This document shows, in pieces, positions 1 to 10,068 of a stretch of 32,912 nt of DNA. Under the pieces are notes generated by a model. That model saw only the letters and a program-made list of their open reading frames with translations, was not told where the DNA came from and made no database searches. The DNA comes from Methylocystaceae bacterium. Lineage in GTDB: Bacteria > Pseudomonadota > Alphaproteobacteria > Rhodospirillales > Terasakiellaceae. The stretch is taken from contig JABXIC010000019.1 in assembly GCA_013373265.1 (NCBI GenBank), forward strand, positions 1 to 32,912, written 5' to 3'. A program made the position numbers and the translations under genes. Within the stretch, counting starts at the first letter, position 1. Each line of letters starts with the position of its first letter.

Positions 1-1220
<1,220 letters not shown>

Positions 1221-1367
1221 TTAAGATGCCCTCTTTGATTTGGGAAAACACAAGGTGAAATATGTGGCGTTTTGATACTGGTTTAGGGGCAAAAAAGCAA
1301 GTTATTTAGGCCTAACAATCCGCATAATCAATCGTCTGTTAAATGTGAGATTTTGATTACATTTAAA

Positions 1368-2069
1368 TTATTCTGATTGAAGCTTTATGACTTTATTGAA
1401 TTGCTTGATTAATTTCTGACCATATTCATTGTTATGGCACATAATAGCTTCTGCAACTGTCGCAATCGGCGGAGAAAGAGTGAGGGTGAGGTTACTTAGT
1501 TGACTATTATTTTTAATTAGGTCTTCAAGGCCCGTAATTGGTAAGACTGCGATGTCAATGCGTTTTAGGGCGACTTTCAAGAGATTGATACTCAGGTTCG
1601 CTTTAACATCATATGTGACACCTGATTGAGGCAAGATGTTTACGATTTCTTTCGGGGGGTAATAACTCCCGATCTTTAATCCTTTTAGTTGATCCTTAGA
1701 TGTAATCGGTTGTGCGCCTTTTCGCTGGATAATGATCCAATCTACTGTGCTAATAGGTTCGGAATTCAAATAATTATTTGAATCTTCATAGTAAACTTTT
1801 GAATCGGGTGTAATACAAGCAAATTTCCCATCGCTAAAAGCCTTAAACGCATGGGCATGAGGCAATATTTGATATGTAATCGGAATGTCTACATGGTCTA
1901 TGATCGATTTGACCTTTTTCCCATGATATCCTGTTAACTGATAATCAAATTCAAGGCTAATCTCTTTAATGATTGGAAAAACGAGATCTGCCTTATAGTC
2001 AGCTGCAAGAGAGATATTACTCAATAAAACTATTACAGATGTAGTGAAAATACATGCTTTCTTGATCAT
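1368..2069 (-). CDS. Putative periplasmic solute-binding-protein-like (SBP_bac_3-type) protein with signal peptide
   Basis: 233 aa ORF; N-terminal MIKKACIFTTSVIVLLSNISLAA looks like a Sec signal peptide. The pattern LKGLKIGSYYPP...LLKVALKRIDIAVLPITGLEDLI resembles family-3 extracellular solute-binding proteins. Family call is tentative. Confidence 0.6.
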   Translation of the reverse strand: MIKKACIFTTSVIVLLSNISLAADYKADLVFPIIKEISLEFDYQLTGYHGKKVKSIIDHVDIPITYQILPHAHAFKAFSDGKFACITPDSKVYYEDSNNYLNSEPISTVDWIIIQRKGAQPITSKDQLKGLKIGSYYPPKEIVNILPQSGVTYDVKANLSINLLKVALKRIDIAVLPITGLEDLIKNNSQLSNLTLTLSPPIATVAEAIMCHNNEYGQKLIKQFNKVIKLQSE

Positions 2070-2108
2070 AGAAAAATTTTACAATCTTAAGCTATGAGAG
2101 TAAATGCT

Positions 2109-2972
2109 TTAATAAGTCGCCATGCCAACTAAATCGACAGGATTAGCCTTAGCCACTTTATCCAAGGCTTTCAGGGTTTCCAATACGCCGCGTAGCTTAT
2201 GGACGGGGATCATGTTGGGACCATCGGAAATGGCTTTGTCCGGGTCGTTGTGTGTTTCGGCAAAAACACCAGCGATACCGAGGGAGATGGCGGCGCGTGC
2301 AATGACAGGTGCCAATTCACGACGACCACCAGAACTATTGCCCTGCCCGCCCGGTTGTTGGACGCTGTGGGTGCAATCGATGATGATTGGATACCCTGTG
2401 TCCAAGGCCATTTGGGGCAAGCCGCGCATATCGGTTACAAGTGTATTGTAGCCAAAGCTGGAGCCGCGCTCCGTGATCAGGATGTTTTCGTTCCCGGTTG
2501 AGGCAACTTTTTTGACCACATTTGGCATATCCCAAGGGGCAAGAAACTGGCCTTTTTTGACGTTAACCGCTTTGCCCGTTTGTCCTGCAGCCAACAGCAA
2601 ATCTGTTTGGCGGCATAAAAAGGCCGGTATTTGCATCATGTCGCAAACTTCACCCACCACAGCACATTGATTTTCCGTATGGACATCGGTGATGACCGGG
2701 CAGCCGTAGGTGTCTTTGACTTCTTGGAAGATCGATAGGGCTGGCATAATGCCAATACCGCGATTGCCATCCACACTGGTGCGGTTGGCTTTGTCAAAGG
2801 ATGACTTATAAACAAGACCGATGCCTAGATCATTACACATTTCGGTTAAGGCATGGGCCATTTCCAAGGCGTGATTCCGCCCTTCCATAGAACAAGGACC
2901 CGCAATCAATGAAAACGGTAAGTCATTACCAAAATTGACATTTCCAACAGCAACGTGTTTTTGATCAACCAT
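2109..2972 (-). CDS. kdsA: 3-deoxy-8-phosphooctulonate (KDO-8-P) synthase
   Basis: 287 aa; motifs LIAGPCSMEGR, YKSSFDKANRTS, GLGIMPALSIF-like segment, LITERGSSFGYNTLVTDMRGLP, CTHSVQQPGG typical of KdsA. Confidence 0.97.
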   Translation of the reverse strand: MVDQKHVAVGNVNFGNDLPFSLIAGPCSMEGRNHALEMAHALTEMCNDLGIGLVYKSSFDKANRTSVDGNRGIGIMPALSIFQEVKDTYGCPVITDVHTENQCAVVGEVCDMMQIPAFLCRQTDLLLAAGQTGKAVNVKKGQFLAPWDMPNVVKKVASTGNENILITERGSSFGYNTLVTDMRGLPQMALDTGYPIIIDCTHSVQQPGGQGNSSGGRRELAPVIARAAISLGIAGVFAETHNDPDKAISDGPNMIPVHKLRGVLETLKALDKVAKANPVDLVGMATY

Positions 2973-2977
2973 CGTAT

Positions 2978-4609
2978 TTATACCAATCGGTTTTGGGCAA
3001 TTGCCGCTTTGATGAAGGCTTTAAAGAGGGGATGCGGGTCTGTCGGGCGGGATTTTAATTCCGGATGGAACTGCACGCCGATAAAGAACGGATGATCCGG
3101 AATCTCTACAATTTCAGGTAAGATTCCGTCCGGTGATAGACCTGAGAACTTCATGCCTGCGGCTTCCAGCTTTTCTTTATAGTCGACGTTGACCTCATAA
3201 CGGTGACGGTGACGTTCAGAAATTTGTTTGGCGCCATCATAGACGTCAAAGGCCAAAGTTTCAGGAACCATTTTACAAGGATAAGCCCCTAAACGCATCG
3301 TGCCGCCAAGGTCGCCATCATGGCTGCGTGTTTCTTTGGTGCCATCGTCTTTGTGCCATTCGGTCATCAAACCAACAATCGGCACTTTGCAATTGCCAAA
3401 TTCAGAAGACCCAGCGCCACTGATACCGGCTTTGTTGCGTGCGGTTTCGATGACGGCCATTTGCATGCCTAGACAAATACCAAAATAAGGCACTTTATTT
3501 TCACGGGCATATTTAACAGCGGCGATTTTACCTTCTGCACCGCGTTCTCCAAAACCGCCGGGGACCAAAATCGCGTCTTTATCTTCAAGAACTTTTAAGC
3601 CATCACCTTCAAGCAGGGTTTCAGCATCAATCCAGTGTTGGTTGACGCGCACGTTGTTGGCAATACCACCGTGGGTTAAGGCCTCTCCTAAGGATTTATA
3701 GGCTTCTAATAATTCAACGTATTTACCGACAATGGCGACATTGACCTCGCCTTCCGGTTCAAGAACACGTTTGACGATTTCTTCCCACTTGGTCAGGTCC
3801 GGTTCAGGAGCTGCCATGCCAAAATGTTTGAGAACGGCTTTGTCCAAGCCTTCTGCATGATAGCTGAGCGGAACACGGTAAATGGTATCTACATCCAAAC
3901 CCGGAATAACCGCATCTTCGGCAACGTTACAGAAAAGTGCGATTTTGCGGCGTTCACTCGGCGGGATTTCACGATCACAGCGACATAATAAGGCATCGGG
4001 ACTGATCCCCAGGCCAAGAAGTTCTTTGACCGAGTGCTGTGTCGGCTTTGTTTTAAGCTCCCCTGCGGCCGGGATATAGGGCACAAGTGTTGTATGCAAA
4101 AACATGGTATTGCCATGACCAAGTTGGTTGCCCAATTGGCGAATGGCTTCCAGGAATGGTAAGGATTCGATATCGCCAACCGTTCCGCCGATTTCTACGA
4201 GGATAAAATCTTCATCGGTGACGTTGGCAACGGTAAATTCTTTGATGGCTTCGGTTACATGGGGAATAACTTGAACCGTCGCGCCAAGATATTCGCCGGC
4301 ACGTTCTTTTTGAATGACGCTGGAATAGATACGACCGGATGTCACGTTATCGCTTTGCATGGCATTAACGCTGGTGAAACGTTCGTAGTGGCCAAGGTCA
4401 AGGTCGGTTTCTGCACCATCGTCTGTGACAAAGACTTCACCGTGTTGATACGGGCTCATGGTGCCCGGATCGACGTTGAGATAGGGGTCCAGTTTACGTA
4501 AGCGGACTTTGAAACCACGTGCTTGTAGACAAGCGCCAAGAGCGGCGGAAGCCAATCCTTTGCCAAGGGAAGAAACTACACCACCAGTAATGAAGATATA
4601 ACGTGCCAT
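2978..4609 (-). CDS. pyrG: CTP synthase
   Basis: 543 aa; [33 protein letters not shown]-terminus; glutamine amidotransferase motif [16 protein letters not shown]-terminal [12 protein letters not shown]. Confidence 0.98.
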   Translation of the reverse strand: MARYIFITGGVVSSLGKGLASAALGACLQARGFKVRLRKLDPYLNVDPGTMSPYQHGEVFVTDDGAETDLDLGHYERFTSVNAMQSDNVTSGRIYSSVIQKERAGEYLGATVQVIPHVTEAIKEFTVANVTDEDFILVEIGGTVGDIESLPFLEAIRQLGNQLGHGNTMFLHTTLVPYIPAAGELKTKPTQHSVKELLGLGISPDALLCRCDREIPPSERRKIALFCNVAEDAVIPGLDVDTIYRVPLSYHAEGLDKAVLKHFGMAAPEPDLTKWEEIVKRVLEPEGEVNVAIVGKYVELLEAYKSLGEALTHGGIANNVRVNQHWIDAETLLEGDGLKVLEDKDAILVPGGFGERGAEGKIAAVKYARENKVPYFGICLGMQMAVIETARNKAGISGAGSSEFGNCKVPIVGLMTEWHKDDGTKETRSHDGDLGGTMRLGAYPCKMVPETLAFDVYDGAKQISERHRHRYEVNVDYKEKLEAAGMKFSGLSPDGILPEIVEIPDHPFFIGVQFHPELKSRPTDPHPLFKAFIKAAIAQNRLV

Positions 4610-4650
4610 CTAAAAATACCTAAACGTCGATTATATTTTATTTTAAAGAA

Positions 4651-4678
4651 GAAGAGGCGGTCATTTGACCGCCTCTTC
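4651..4678 (-). terminator. Strong intercistronic hairpin, candidate intrinsic terminator downstream of secG
   Basis: gaagaggcggtca-tt-tgaccgcctcttc: perfect 13-bp arms. On the minus strand it is followed by ttctttaaaataaaa. It lies between the secG stop (4721) and the pyrG start (4609). Confidence 0.75.
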
Positions 4679-4720
4679 AACGTAATTTCAAGTCCGCTTT
4701 TTAATAAAAAGCAAACAGCC

Positions 4721-5071
4721 TTACTTTGCCAGAGGCGCGCCCGGCTCTTCAGATTTCGGTGCAGCCGGTTCTTCTTGAACAATCGGCGCCAGTTTATCGG
4801 AATCCAAAATAGAACCGCTGTTGCGTTCAGCATTAGCAATTAAAGACAAAACTAAGCTGGTCAGCATAAAACCACCGGCCAACAATGCCGTTGCACGTGT
4901 AAGCAGGTTAGCTGCAGAACGACCGGTCATGAGACCGCTACCGCCACCACCGCCGCCAAGGCCGCTTAAAGCGCCGCCTTCGGAACGTTGGATCAAAACT
5001 AAGATGATCAGGCCGAGGCACAAAATCAAATGTACCACGAGAAGAACGTGTGTCATCGCTTCTCTTTCCAT
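4721..5071 (-). CDS. secG: Preprotein translocase subunit SecG
   Basis: 116 aa; VLLVVHLILCLGLIILVLIQRSEGGALSGLGGGGGGSGLMTGRSAANLLTRATALLAG is diagnostic of SecG. Confidence 0.95.
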   Translation of the reverse strand: MEREAMTHVLLVVHLILCLGLIILVLIQRSEGGALSGLGGGGGGSGLMTGRSAANLLTRATALLAGGFMLTSLVLSLIANAERNSGSILDSDKLAPIVQEEPAAPKSEEPGAPLAK

Positions 5072-5123
5072 CCTTTAATACAAATATTCAGAAACTTGGC
5101 GCCTCTTTTAACGCGAACTTCTC

Positions 5124-5888
5124 TTAAAGGCTAGGACAACTTTGCGCAATTGCCCAAAAATCTTCCGATTTTAATGCTGCGCCTCCGATTAATCCGCCAT
5201 CAACGTCCGCCAAAGCCAGCAATTCCTTGGCATTTCCGGGTTTCATGGAGCCGCCGTAAAGAATGCGCATGCCGTCTGCTGTATCCTGACCAAGCTTATC
5301 GGCAAGAGTGTTGCGAATATCGGCGTGAATTTCCTGCACATCATCCGGAGTCGCCACCTTGCCTGTGCCAATGGCCCAAACAGGTTCATAGGCAATGACG
5401 GTGTTTTCAGAAGTGGCCCCTGCAGGAACAGACCCGAGAATTTGTTCACGCACGACTTGTAAGGCTTGGCCGCTTTCTCGTTCGGCTTCGGTTTCCCCCA
5501 CACAAATAATAGCGATCAAGTCTTGTGCGTGGGCGGTAATGGCTTGCGCTTGCACGTCGGCATCACTTTCAGCATGATCCGTACGGCGTTCAGAATGGCC
5601 GACAATGACATGAGTGCAGCCTGCATCTTTTAACATCACCGGGCTTATATCGCCAGTGTGCGCACCACTTTCAGCCGTATGGCAGGTCTGTGCCCCTAAA
5701 AAGACATCGCTGTGTTCAATGGCTGCGCCCACTGTTTCCATCACCGTAAAGGGCGGACAAACTAATAAATCAAAGGCCGCATCACTTTGGGCTTTAGATA
5801 AGGTGGCAATTTCACCAGCCAAGGCTTTTGCATCGGCGCGCAGGCCGTTCATTTTCCAGTTTCCAGCAATCAAAGGGCGACGTGACAT
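5124..5888 (-). CDS. tpiA: Triosephosphate isomerase
   Basis: Motifs MSRRPLIAGNWKMNG, CTHVIVGHSERR, IAYEPVWAIGTGK, ILYGGSMKPGNA, DGGLIGGAAL. Start placed at the ATG at 5888 rather than the longer ORF start at 5939. Confidence 0.97.
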   Translation of the reverse strand: MSRRPLIAGNWKMNGLRADAKALAGEIATLSKAQSDAAFDLLVCPPFTVMETVGAAIEHSDVFLGAQTCHTAESGAHTGDISPVMLKDAGCTHVIVGHSERRTDHAESDADVQAQAITAHAQDLIAIICVGETEAERESGQALQVVREQILGSVPAGATSENTVIAYEPVWAIGTGKVATPDDVQEIHADIRNTLADKLGQDTADGMRILYGGSMKPGNAKELLALADVDGGLIGGAALKSEDFWAIAQSCPSL

Positions 5889-6123
5889 ATTAATAAGGTC
5901 CTCATGCAACAGTTTGAATTTGATGCTGCTTTTACACAATTTGTCGATTTTGGGCGAGTCAATTATGAAAGTGTGAGGTTTTCTGTGGGATTTAGGACTT
6001 CGGTCTGGCTTTTGTCATATTCTTGGCTTAATTAAGGTGTTTAAGCTGTTGCTAGGTGGCACTTCCCCTTTTATGATGCGCACCGCTTTATCAATAACAC
6101 ATAAATCTTGGAACACTTTCATC

Positions 6124-8004
6124 ATGCTCGATGGTTTTCGCAAACATTCAAATTCAATTATCGTCAAAGCCCTGTTTTTCCTTTTAATCGCGAGCTTCGC
6201 GGCTTGGGGGATTGGCGATATGTTGCGCCCTGCTGCAACGGGTAATAGTGTTGCGACGGTAGGCAATGTCGACATTTCTGCACAGGAAGTCTTTAACGAT
6301 TTTCAACGCGAAATGTCACGAATGCGCCAACTGACCGGTGATCAAGGTGTGAATGAACAATTGTCTCTTGCCATCGGCAGCAGCGTTGTCGATCGTGCTA
6401 TTAACAAAGCGCTTATGTCGGTCAGCGCCAAGGATATGGATGTTGCAATTAGTGATGAACAGGTTGTGAAATCCATACGCGAAACACCAATGTTTCAGGA
6501 AAATGGTGTTTTTAACCGCCAACGTTTTGAACAGATTCTCTTTTCAAACCAATTAAATGAAAATCAGTTTATTGAGTTGGTACGCGGTGATTTGGCACGT
6601 GAACAGATTGTCAGCTTGATGGAAAGTGGTTCAAGCGTCCCTGAAAGCGTGGTCAAAGAGCTTTATAAGCACCGTCAGGAGAAACGCTCTGCAAGTGTGG
6701 TTCGTATAGATAGAGACTCTGTGGGGGATGTTGCAGCTCCAAGCACTGAAGAAGTGCGCAAATATTATGATGACAATATCAACAAATTTATGGCGCCTGA
6801 ATATCGCAGTGTAAGCCTGCTTCATATTACGCCTAAAGATGTGGCGGATACAATTGATGTGCCGCTTCAAAAAGTTGAAGACGCCTATGCGGCGCATCAA
6901 AGTGAATTTGTCACACCGGGACATCGCATTGTTGAACAAATGGTCTTTACAACAGAAGAAGAAGCCAAAGCCGCCGCCCAATCAATTGCGGATGGCAAAA
7001 GTTTTGCTGATGTGGCCAAAGACCTTTTGGGGCTGGAAAAAGATGCACTTTTGTTGGGTGACGTCACGAAAGCAGAACTGCCTGAAGAATTGGCTGACCC
7101 CGTTTTTGCTCTGGGTAAAGATGAAGTCAGCGCGCCGATCCAATCAATGTTGGGCTGGCATATCGTGCATGTGACACAAGTCACTGACGAGGTTGTGGCC
7201 TCATTTGACGATGTTAAAGACAAGTTACATGATCAGGTCGCTCTTGAAATGGCGGCGGATGAATTGTTTAGCATTTCAAACACCATTGAAGATACGCTGG
7301 GTGGCGGTGCGACGATTGAAGAAGCGGCTAAAAAAGTTGGCTTTAAGGTTTCGACCATCGAAGCAACAGATAAAACGGGTAAAGATACATCCGGTGCGCC
7401 GATTGCTGCTTTGGCAGGTCAAAAAGCCCTTCTTGAAGAAATCTTCGCGGTGGATATCGCAACAGAGCCGACGATGAAAGATGATGATCAAGGCGGTTAC
7501 TTTATGGTGCGTGTGGATGGCATCACAGAAAGCACAGCACGTGCCTTTGAAACCGTGCAAGAAAGTGCTAGCGCACAATTGTTGGATCAAAAGAAACAGG
7601 CTGCTGCTAAGGAAAAAGCCACCTCAATTGTTGCTGCAGTAAAATCCGGCAAACAATTGGCTGATCTGGCAAAAGAATCTGGTCTGGAAGTCACTGAAAA
7701 AACAGGTTTCACCCGGTTTGACGCCCCCTTGCCTGCATCTGTAACAACGGCTTTGTTTGCAGGGAAAGTTGGTGATGTGGAAAGTGGTGCCGATGAAAAA
7801 GGTTTTGTGGTTGCGGTTTTGAAAGACATCCAATCTATGGAAGGTGATCAAGACCAAGCTGCGATCAATGCCTTGAGCCGTGAAATGGCTGCGGGCATTA
7901 AAAATGATATGGAAGGCGAATTTGTTAACGCCTTGCGAGGTCGTTACAGTGTGTCAATTGATCGGGGCATGGTTAACCGCCTCTTTGTTCAAGAGCAACG
8001 TTAA
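6124..8004 (+). CDS. ppiD: PpiD-like SurA N-terminal domain / parvulin-type peptidyl-prolyl isomerase, membrane anchored
   Basis: MLDGFRKHSNSIIVKALFFLLIASFAAWGIGDMLRP N-terminal anchor, SurA_N-like region, and parvulin core (GHRIVEQMVFTTEEEAKAAAQSIADGKSFADVAKDL...LGWHIVHVTQVTDE). Start placed at the internal ATG 6124 rather than 6037. Confidence 0.85.
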   Translation: MLDGFRKHSNSIIVKALFFLLIASFAAWGIGDMLRPAATGNSVATVGNVDISAQEVFNDFQREMSRMRQLTGDQGVNEQLSLAIGSSVVDRAINKALMSVSAKDMDVAISDEQVVKSIRETPMFQENGVFNRQRFEQILFSNQLNENQFIELVRGDLAREQIVSLMESGSSVPESVVKELYKHRQEKRSASVVRIDRDSVGDVAAPSTEEVRKYYDDNINKFMAPEYRSVSLLHITPKDVADTIDVPLQKVEDAYAAHQSEFVTPGHRIVEQMVFTTEEEAKAAAQSIADGKSFADVAKDLLGLEKDALLLGDVTKAELPEELADPVFALGKDEVSAPIQSMLGWHIVHVTQVTDEVVASFDDVKDKLHDQVALEMAADELFSISNTIEDTLGGGATIEEAAKKVGFKVSTIEATDKTGKDTSGAPIAALAGQKALLEEIFAVDIATEPTMKDDDQGGYFMVRVDGITESTARAFETVQESASAQLLDQKKQAAAKEKATSIVAAVKSGKQLADLAKESGLEVTEKTGFTRFDAPLPASVTTALFAGKVGDVESGADEKGFVVAVLKDIQSMEGDQDQAAINALSREMAAGIKNDMEGEFVNALRGRYSVSIDRGMVNRLFVQEQR

Positions 8005-9525
8005 ATGAAAGTCTATCCTGATTTCGATAGTTTTCAGACGTCTTATGATGCCGGTAAGGCGCAAGTCGTCTGGACCAAGCTTGTCGCGGATTTAGAAACA
8101 CCAGTCTCTGCCATGATGAAATTGGCAGATAATCAGCCCGATAGCTTTTTACTTGAATCTGTTGAAGGTGGGGCGAAACGCGGGCGGTATTCTTTTTTAG
8201 GTCTAAGACCTGATGTGACATGGCGCTGTTTTGGGGAAAAGGCTGAAGTTAACCGTAACGCCGCCTTTGATCGCCATTCGTTTGAGCCTTGCGATAAGCC
8301 GTCATTAGATTCTTTACGTGCTTTAATTGATGATAGCGCTATTGATTTACCAGCTCATTTACCGCCTATGGCGGCTGGTCTGGTCGGTTATATGGGCTAT
8401 GACACCGTGCGTTTGATGGAAAAACTGCCGGATAATAACCCGGACCCCATTGGTGTGCCGGATGGGCTTTTCATGCGCCCGACAATCATCGCCGCCTTTG
8501 ATAATATTGAAGATTCCGTCACAGTTGTGACGCCCGTGCGCCCAGAAAGTGGTGTGAGTGCCAAGGATGCTTATGATGCCGCGTTGGATCGCTTGGAAGA
8601 TATTAAACTGGGTTTGCAAACCAGTTTGAGCGTCAGTCACGATTTCAATGAAGATATTGGCAATTTGCCGGAACCCGTTTCAAATATGAGCCGTGAAACC
8701 TTTCATGACATGGTTCATAAAGCACAGGAATATATTCTGGCAGGTGATATCTTTCAGGTGGTTTTGTCACAACGCTTTACCCTGCCCTTTGAATTGCCGC
8801 ACTTTGCGCTTTATAGATCTTTGCGTCGATTGAACCCTTCACCCTTTTTGTTTTTCCTGAATTTTGGAGAATTTACAATTGTAGGGTCCAGTCCAGAAAT
8901 TTTGGTGCGTCAACGAAATGGCGAAGTCACCATTCGCCCAATTGCAGGTACCCGTAAACGCGGTGTTGATCGGGCCGAAGATGAAGCTTTGAAAAAAGAT
9001 CTCCTTTCGGACCCGAAAGAATTGGCTGAACATTTGATGTTGCTAGATTTGGGCCGCAATGATGTGGGGCGTGTGGCAAAGATCGGGACGGTCAAGGTTA
9101 CGGATCAAATGATCGTTGAGCTTTATTCCCATGTAATGCATATCGTCTCCAACGTGGTCGGAGAACTTGATACGGATCGTTTCGACAATATGGATGCGCT
9201 AATCGGTGGTTTCCCGGCCGGGACAGTCTCGGGTGCCCCCAAGGTACGTGCCATGGAAATCATCGATGAACTGGAACCAGAACGCAGAAGCTTTTATGCA
9301 GGCTGTATTGGGTATTTTGGTGCCAATGGTGATATGGATACCGCCATTGCCTTGCGCACAGCTTTGTTAAAAGATGGTAAGATGTACGTACAAGCTGGCG
9401 GTGGCGTTGTTGCCGATAGCAGTCCTGAAGGCGAATATCAAGAAAGCATCAACAAGGCGCGTGCCTTGGTTCGTGCTGCTGAAGAAGCCTATAAATTTGC
9501 TTCTGACGATAATAGTCACAATTAA
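8005..9525 (+). CDS. trpE: Anthranilate synthase component I
   Basis: 506 aa; GDIFQVVLSQRF, FLNFGEFTIVGSSPEILVR, IRPIAGTRKRG, HLMLLDLGRNDVGRVAKIGTVKV, FPAGTVSGAPKVRAMEIIDELEP, GGVVADSSPEGEYQE. ATG directly abuts the ppiD stop. Confidence 0.97.
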   Translation: MKVYPDFDSFQTSYDAGKAQVVWTKLVADLETPVSAMMKLADNQPDSFLLESVEGGAKRGRYSFLGLRPDVTWRCFGEKAEVNRNAAFDRHSFEPCDKPSLDSLRALIDDSAIDLPAHLPPMAAGLVGYMGYDTVRLMEKLPDNNPDPIGVPDGLFMRPTIIAAFDNIEDSVTVVTPVRPESGVSAKDAYDAALDRLEDIKLGLQTSLSVSHDFNEDIGNLPEPVSNMSRETFHDMVHKAQEYILAGDIFQVVLSQRFTLPFELPHFALYRSLRRLNPSPFLFFLNFGEFTIVGSSPEILVRQRNGEVTIRPIAGTRKRGVDRAEDEALKKDLLSDPKELAEHLMLLDLGRNDVGRVAKIGTVKVTDQMIVELYSHVMHIVSNVVGELDTDRFDNMDALIGGFPAGTVSGAPKVRAMEIIDELEPERRSFYAGCIGYFGANGDMDTAIALRTALLKDGKMYVQAGGGVVADSSPEGEYQESINKARALVRAAEEAYKFASDDNSHN

Positions 9526-9529
9526 GACA

Positions 9530-9564
9530 AACAGCCATGGCGGGAATATCCTGCCATGGCTGTT
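9530..9564. terminator. Hairpin between convergent trpE and GDT1-like gene, candidate bidirectional terminator
   Basis: acagccatggcggg-aatat-cctgccatggctgt, about 14-bp arms with one mismatch, in the 47-nt gap between two convergent stop codons. The T-tract is weak (tctcttt). Confidence 0.6.
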
Positions 9565-9572
9565 CTCTTTGT

Positions 9573-9848
9573 TTATCCTTTAAAATGTTCAAAGACGGAC
9601 CAGCCACCGATGGCGATAAAGCCAATCCCCGCGATTAGTTTTAAAGGAATGATATCAAGATATTTACCCGCAGCCTGGCCGAGAACCACGGCAACAGCTG
9701 TTGAGGCCACAAGCGCGCCTGCTGCTGCAATGAAAACCAGCACAGGACTGTGATCTTTATCTGAGGCAAACAGGACGGTTGCCAATTGTGTTTTATCGCC
9801 AAGCTCTGCTAAGAAAACGGCGATGAAAATAGGTAAAAGCTGTGTCAC
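9573..9848 (-). CDS. Single-domain TMEM165/GDT1 (UPF0016) family protein, putative cation (Mn/Ca) exporter subunit
   Basis: 91 aa; hallmark motif AELGDKTQLATVLFA (E-x-G-D-K-[T/S]) and three hydrophobic segments. Half the length of the usual two-repeat family members. Confidence 0.85.
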   Translation of the reverse strand: MTQLLPIFIAVFLAELGDKTQLATVLFASDKDHSPVLVFIAAAGALVASTAVAVVLGQAAGKYLDIIPLKLIAGIGFIAIGGWSVFEHFKG

Positions 9849-9853
9849 GCTCT

Positions 9854-10057
9854 TTAAGCCCTTCCTTTAAAATCAAAGCCGGCATCTTCAATAGCTTCTT
9901 CAATGGCGCTTTCATCATCAAAACCGGAAACGATGACTTTTTTTGCGGCCAAATCAACTTCGATTTCTGCACTGTCTTTAACAGATTTAAGAGCATTTGT
10001 GACGGCCTGTGCACAATGGCTGCATGTCATGCCGTCAACAATGTAAGTGGTAGACAT
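9854..10057 (-). CDS. copZ: Heavy-metal-associated (HMA) domain copper chaperone, CopZ-like
   Basis: MSTTYIVDGMTCSHCAQAVTNALKSVKDSAEIEVDLAAKKVIVSG: GMTCxxC motif and HMA fold pattern. Start placed at 10057. Confidence 0.9.
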   Translation of the reverse strand: MSTTYIVDGMTCSHCAQAVTNALKSVKDSAEIEVDLAAKKVIVSGFDDESAIEEAIEDAGFDFKGRA

Positions 10058-10068
10058 TCTATTTCTCC

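Noticed and set aside
6631-7590. Minus-strand ORFs within the ppiD-like gene
   Set aside because: Contained in a well-supported SurA_N/parvulin gene; sequences are low in recognisable motifs.
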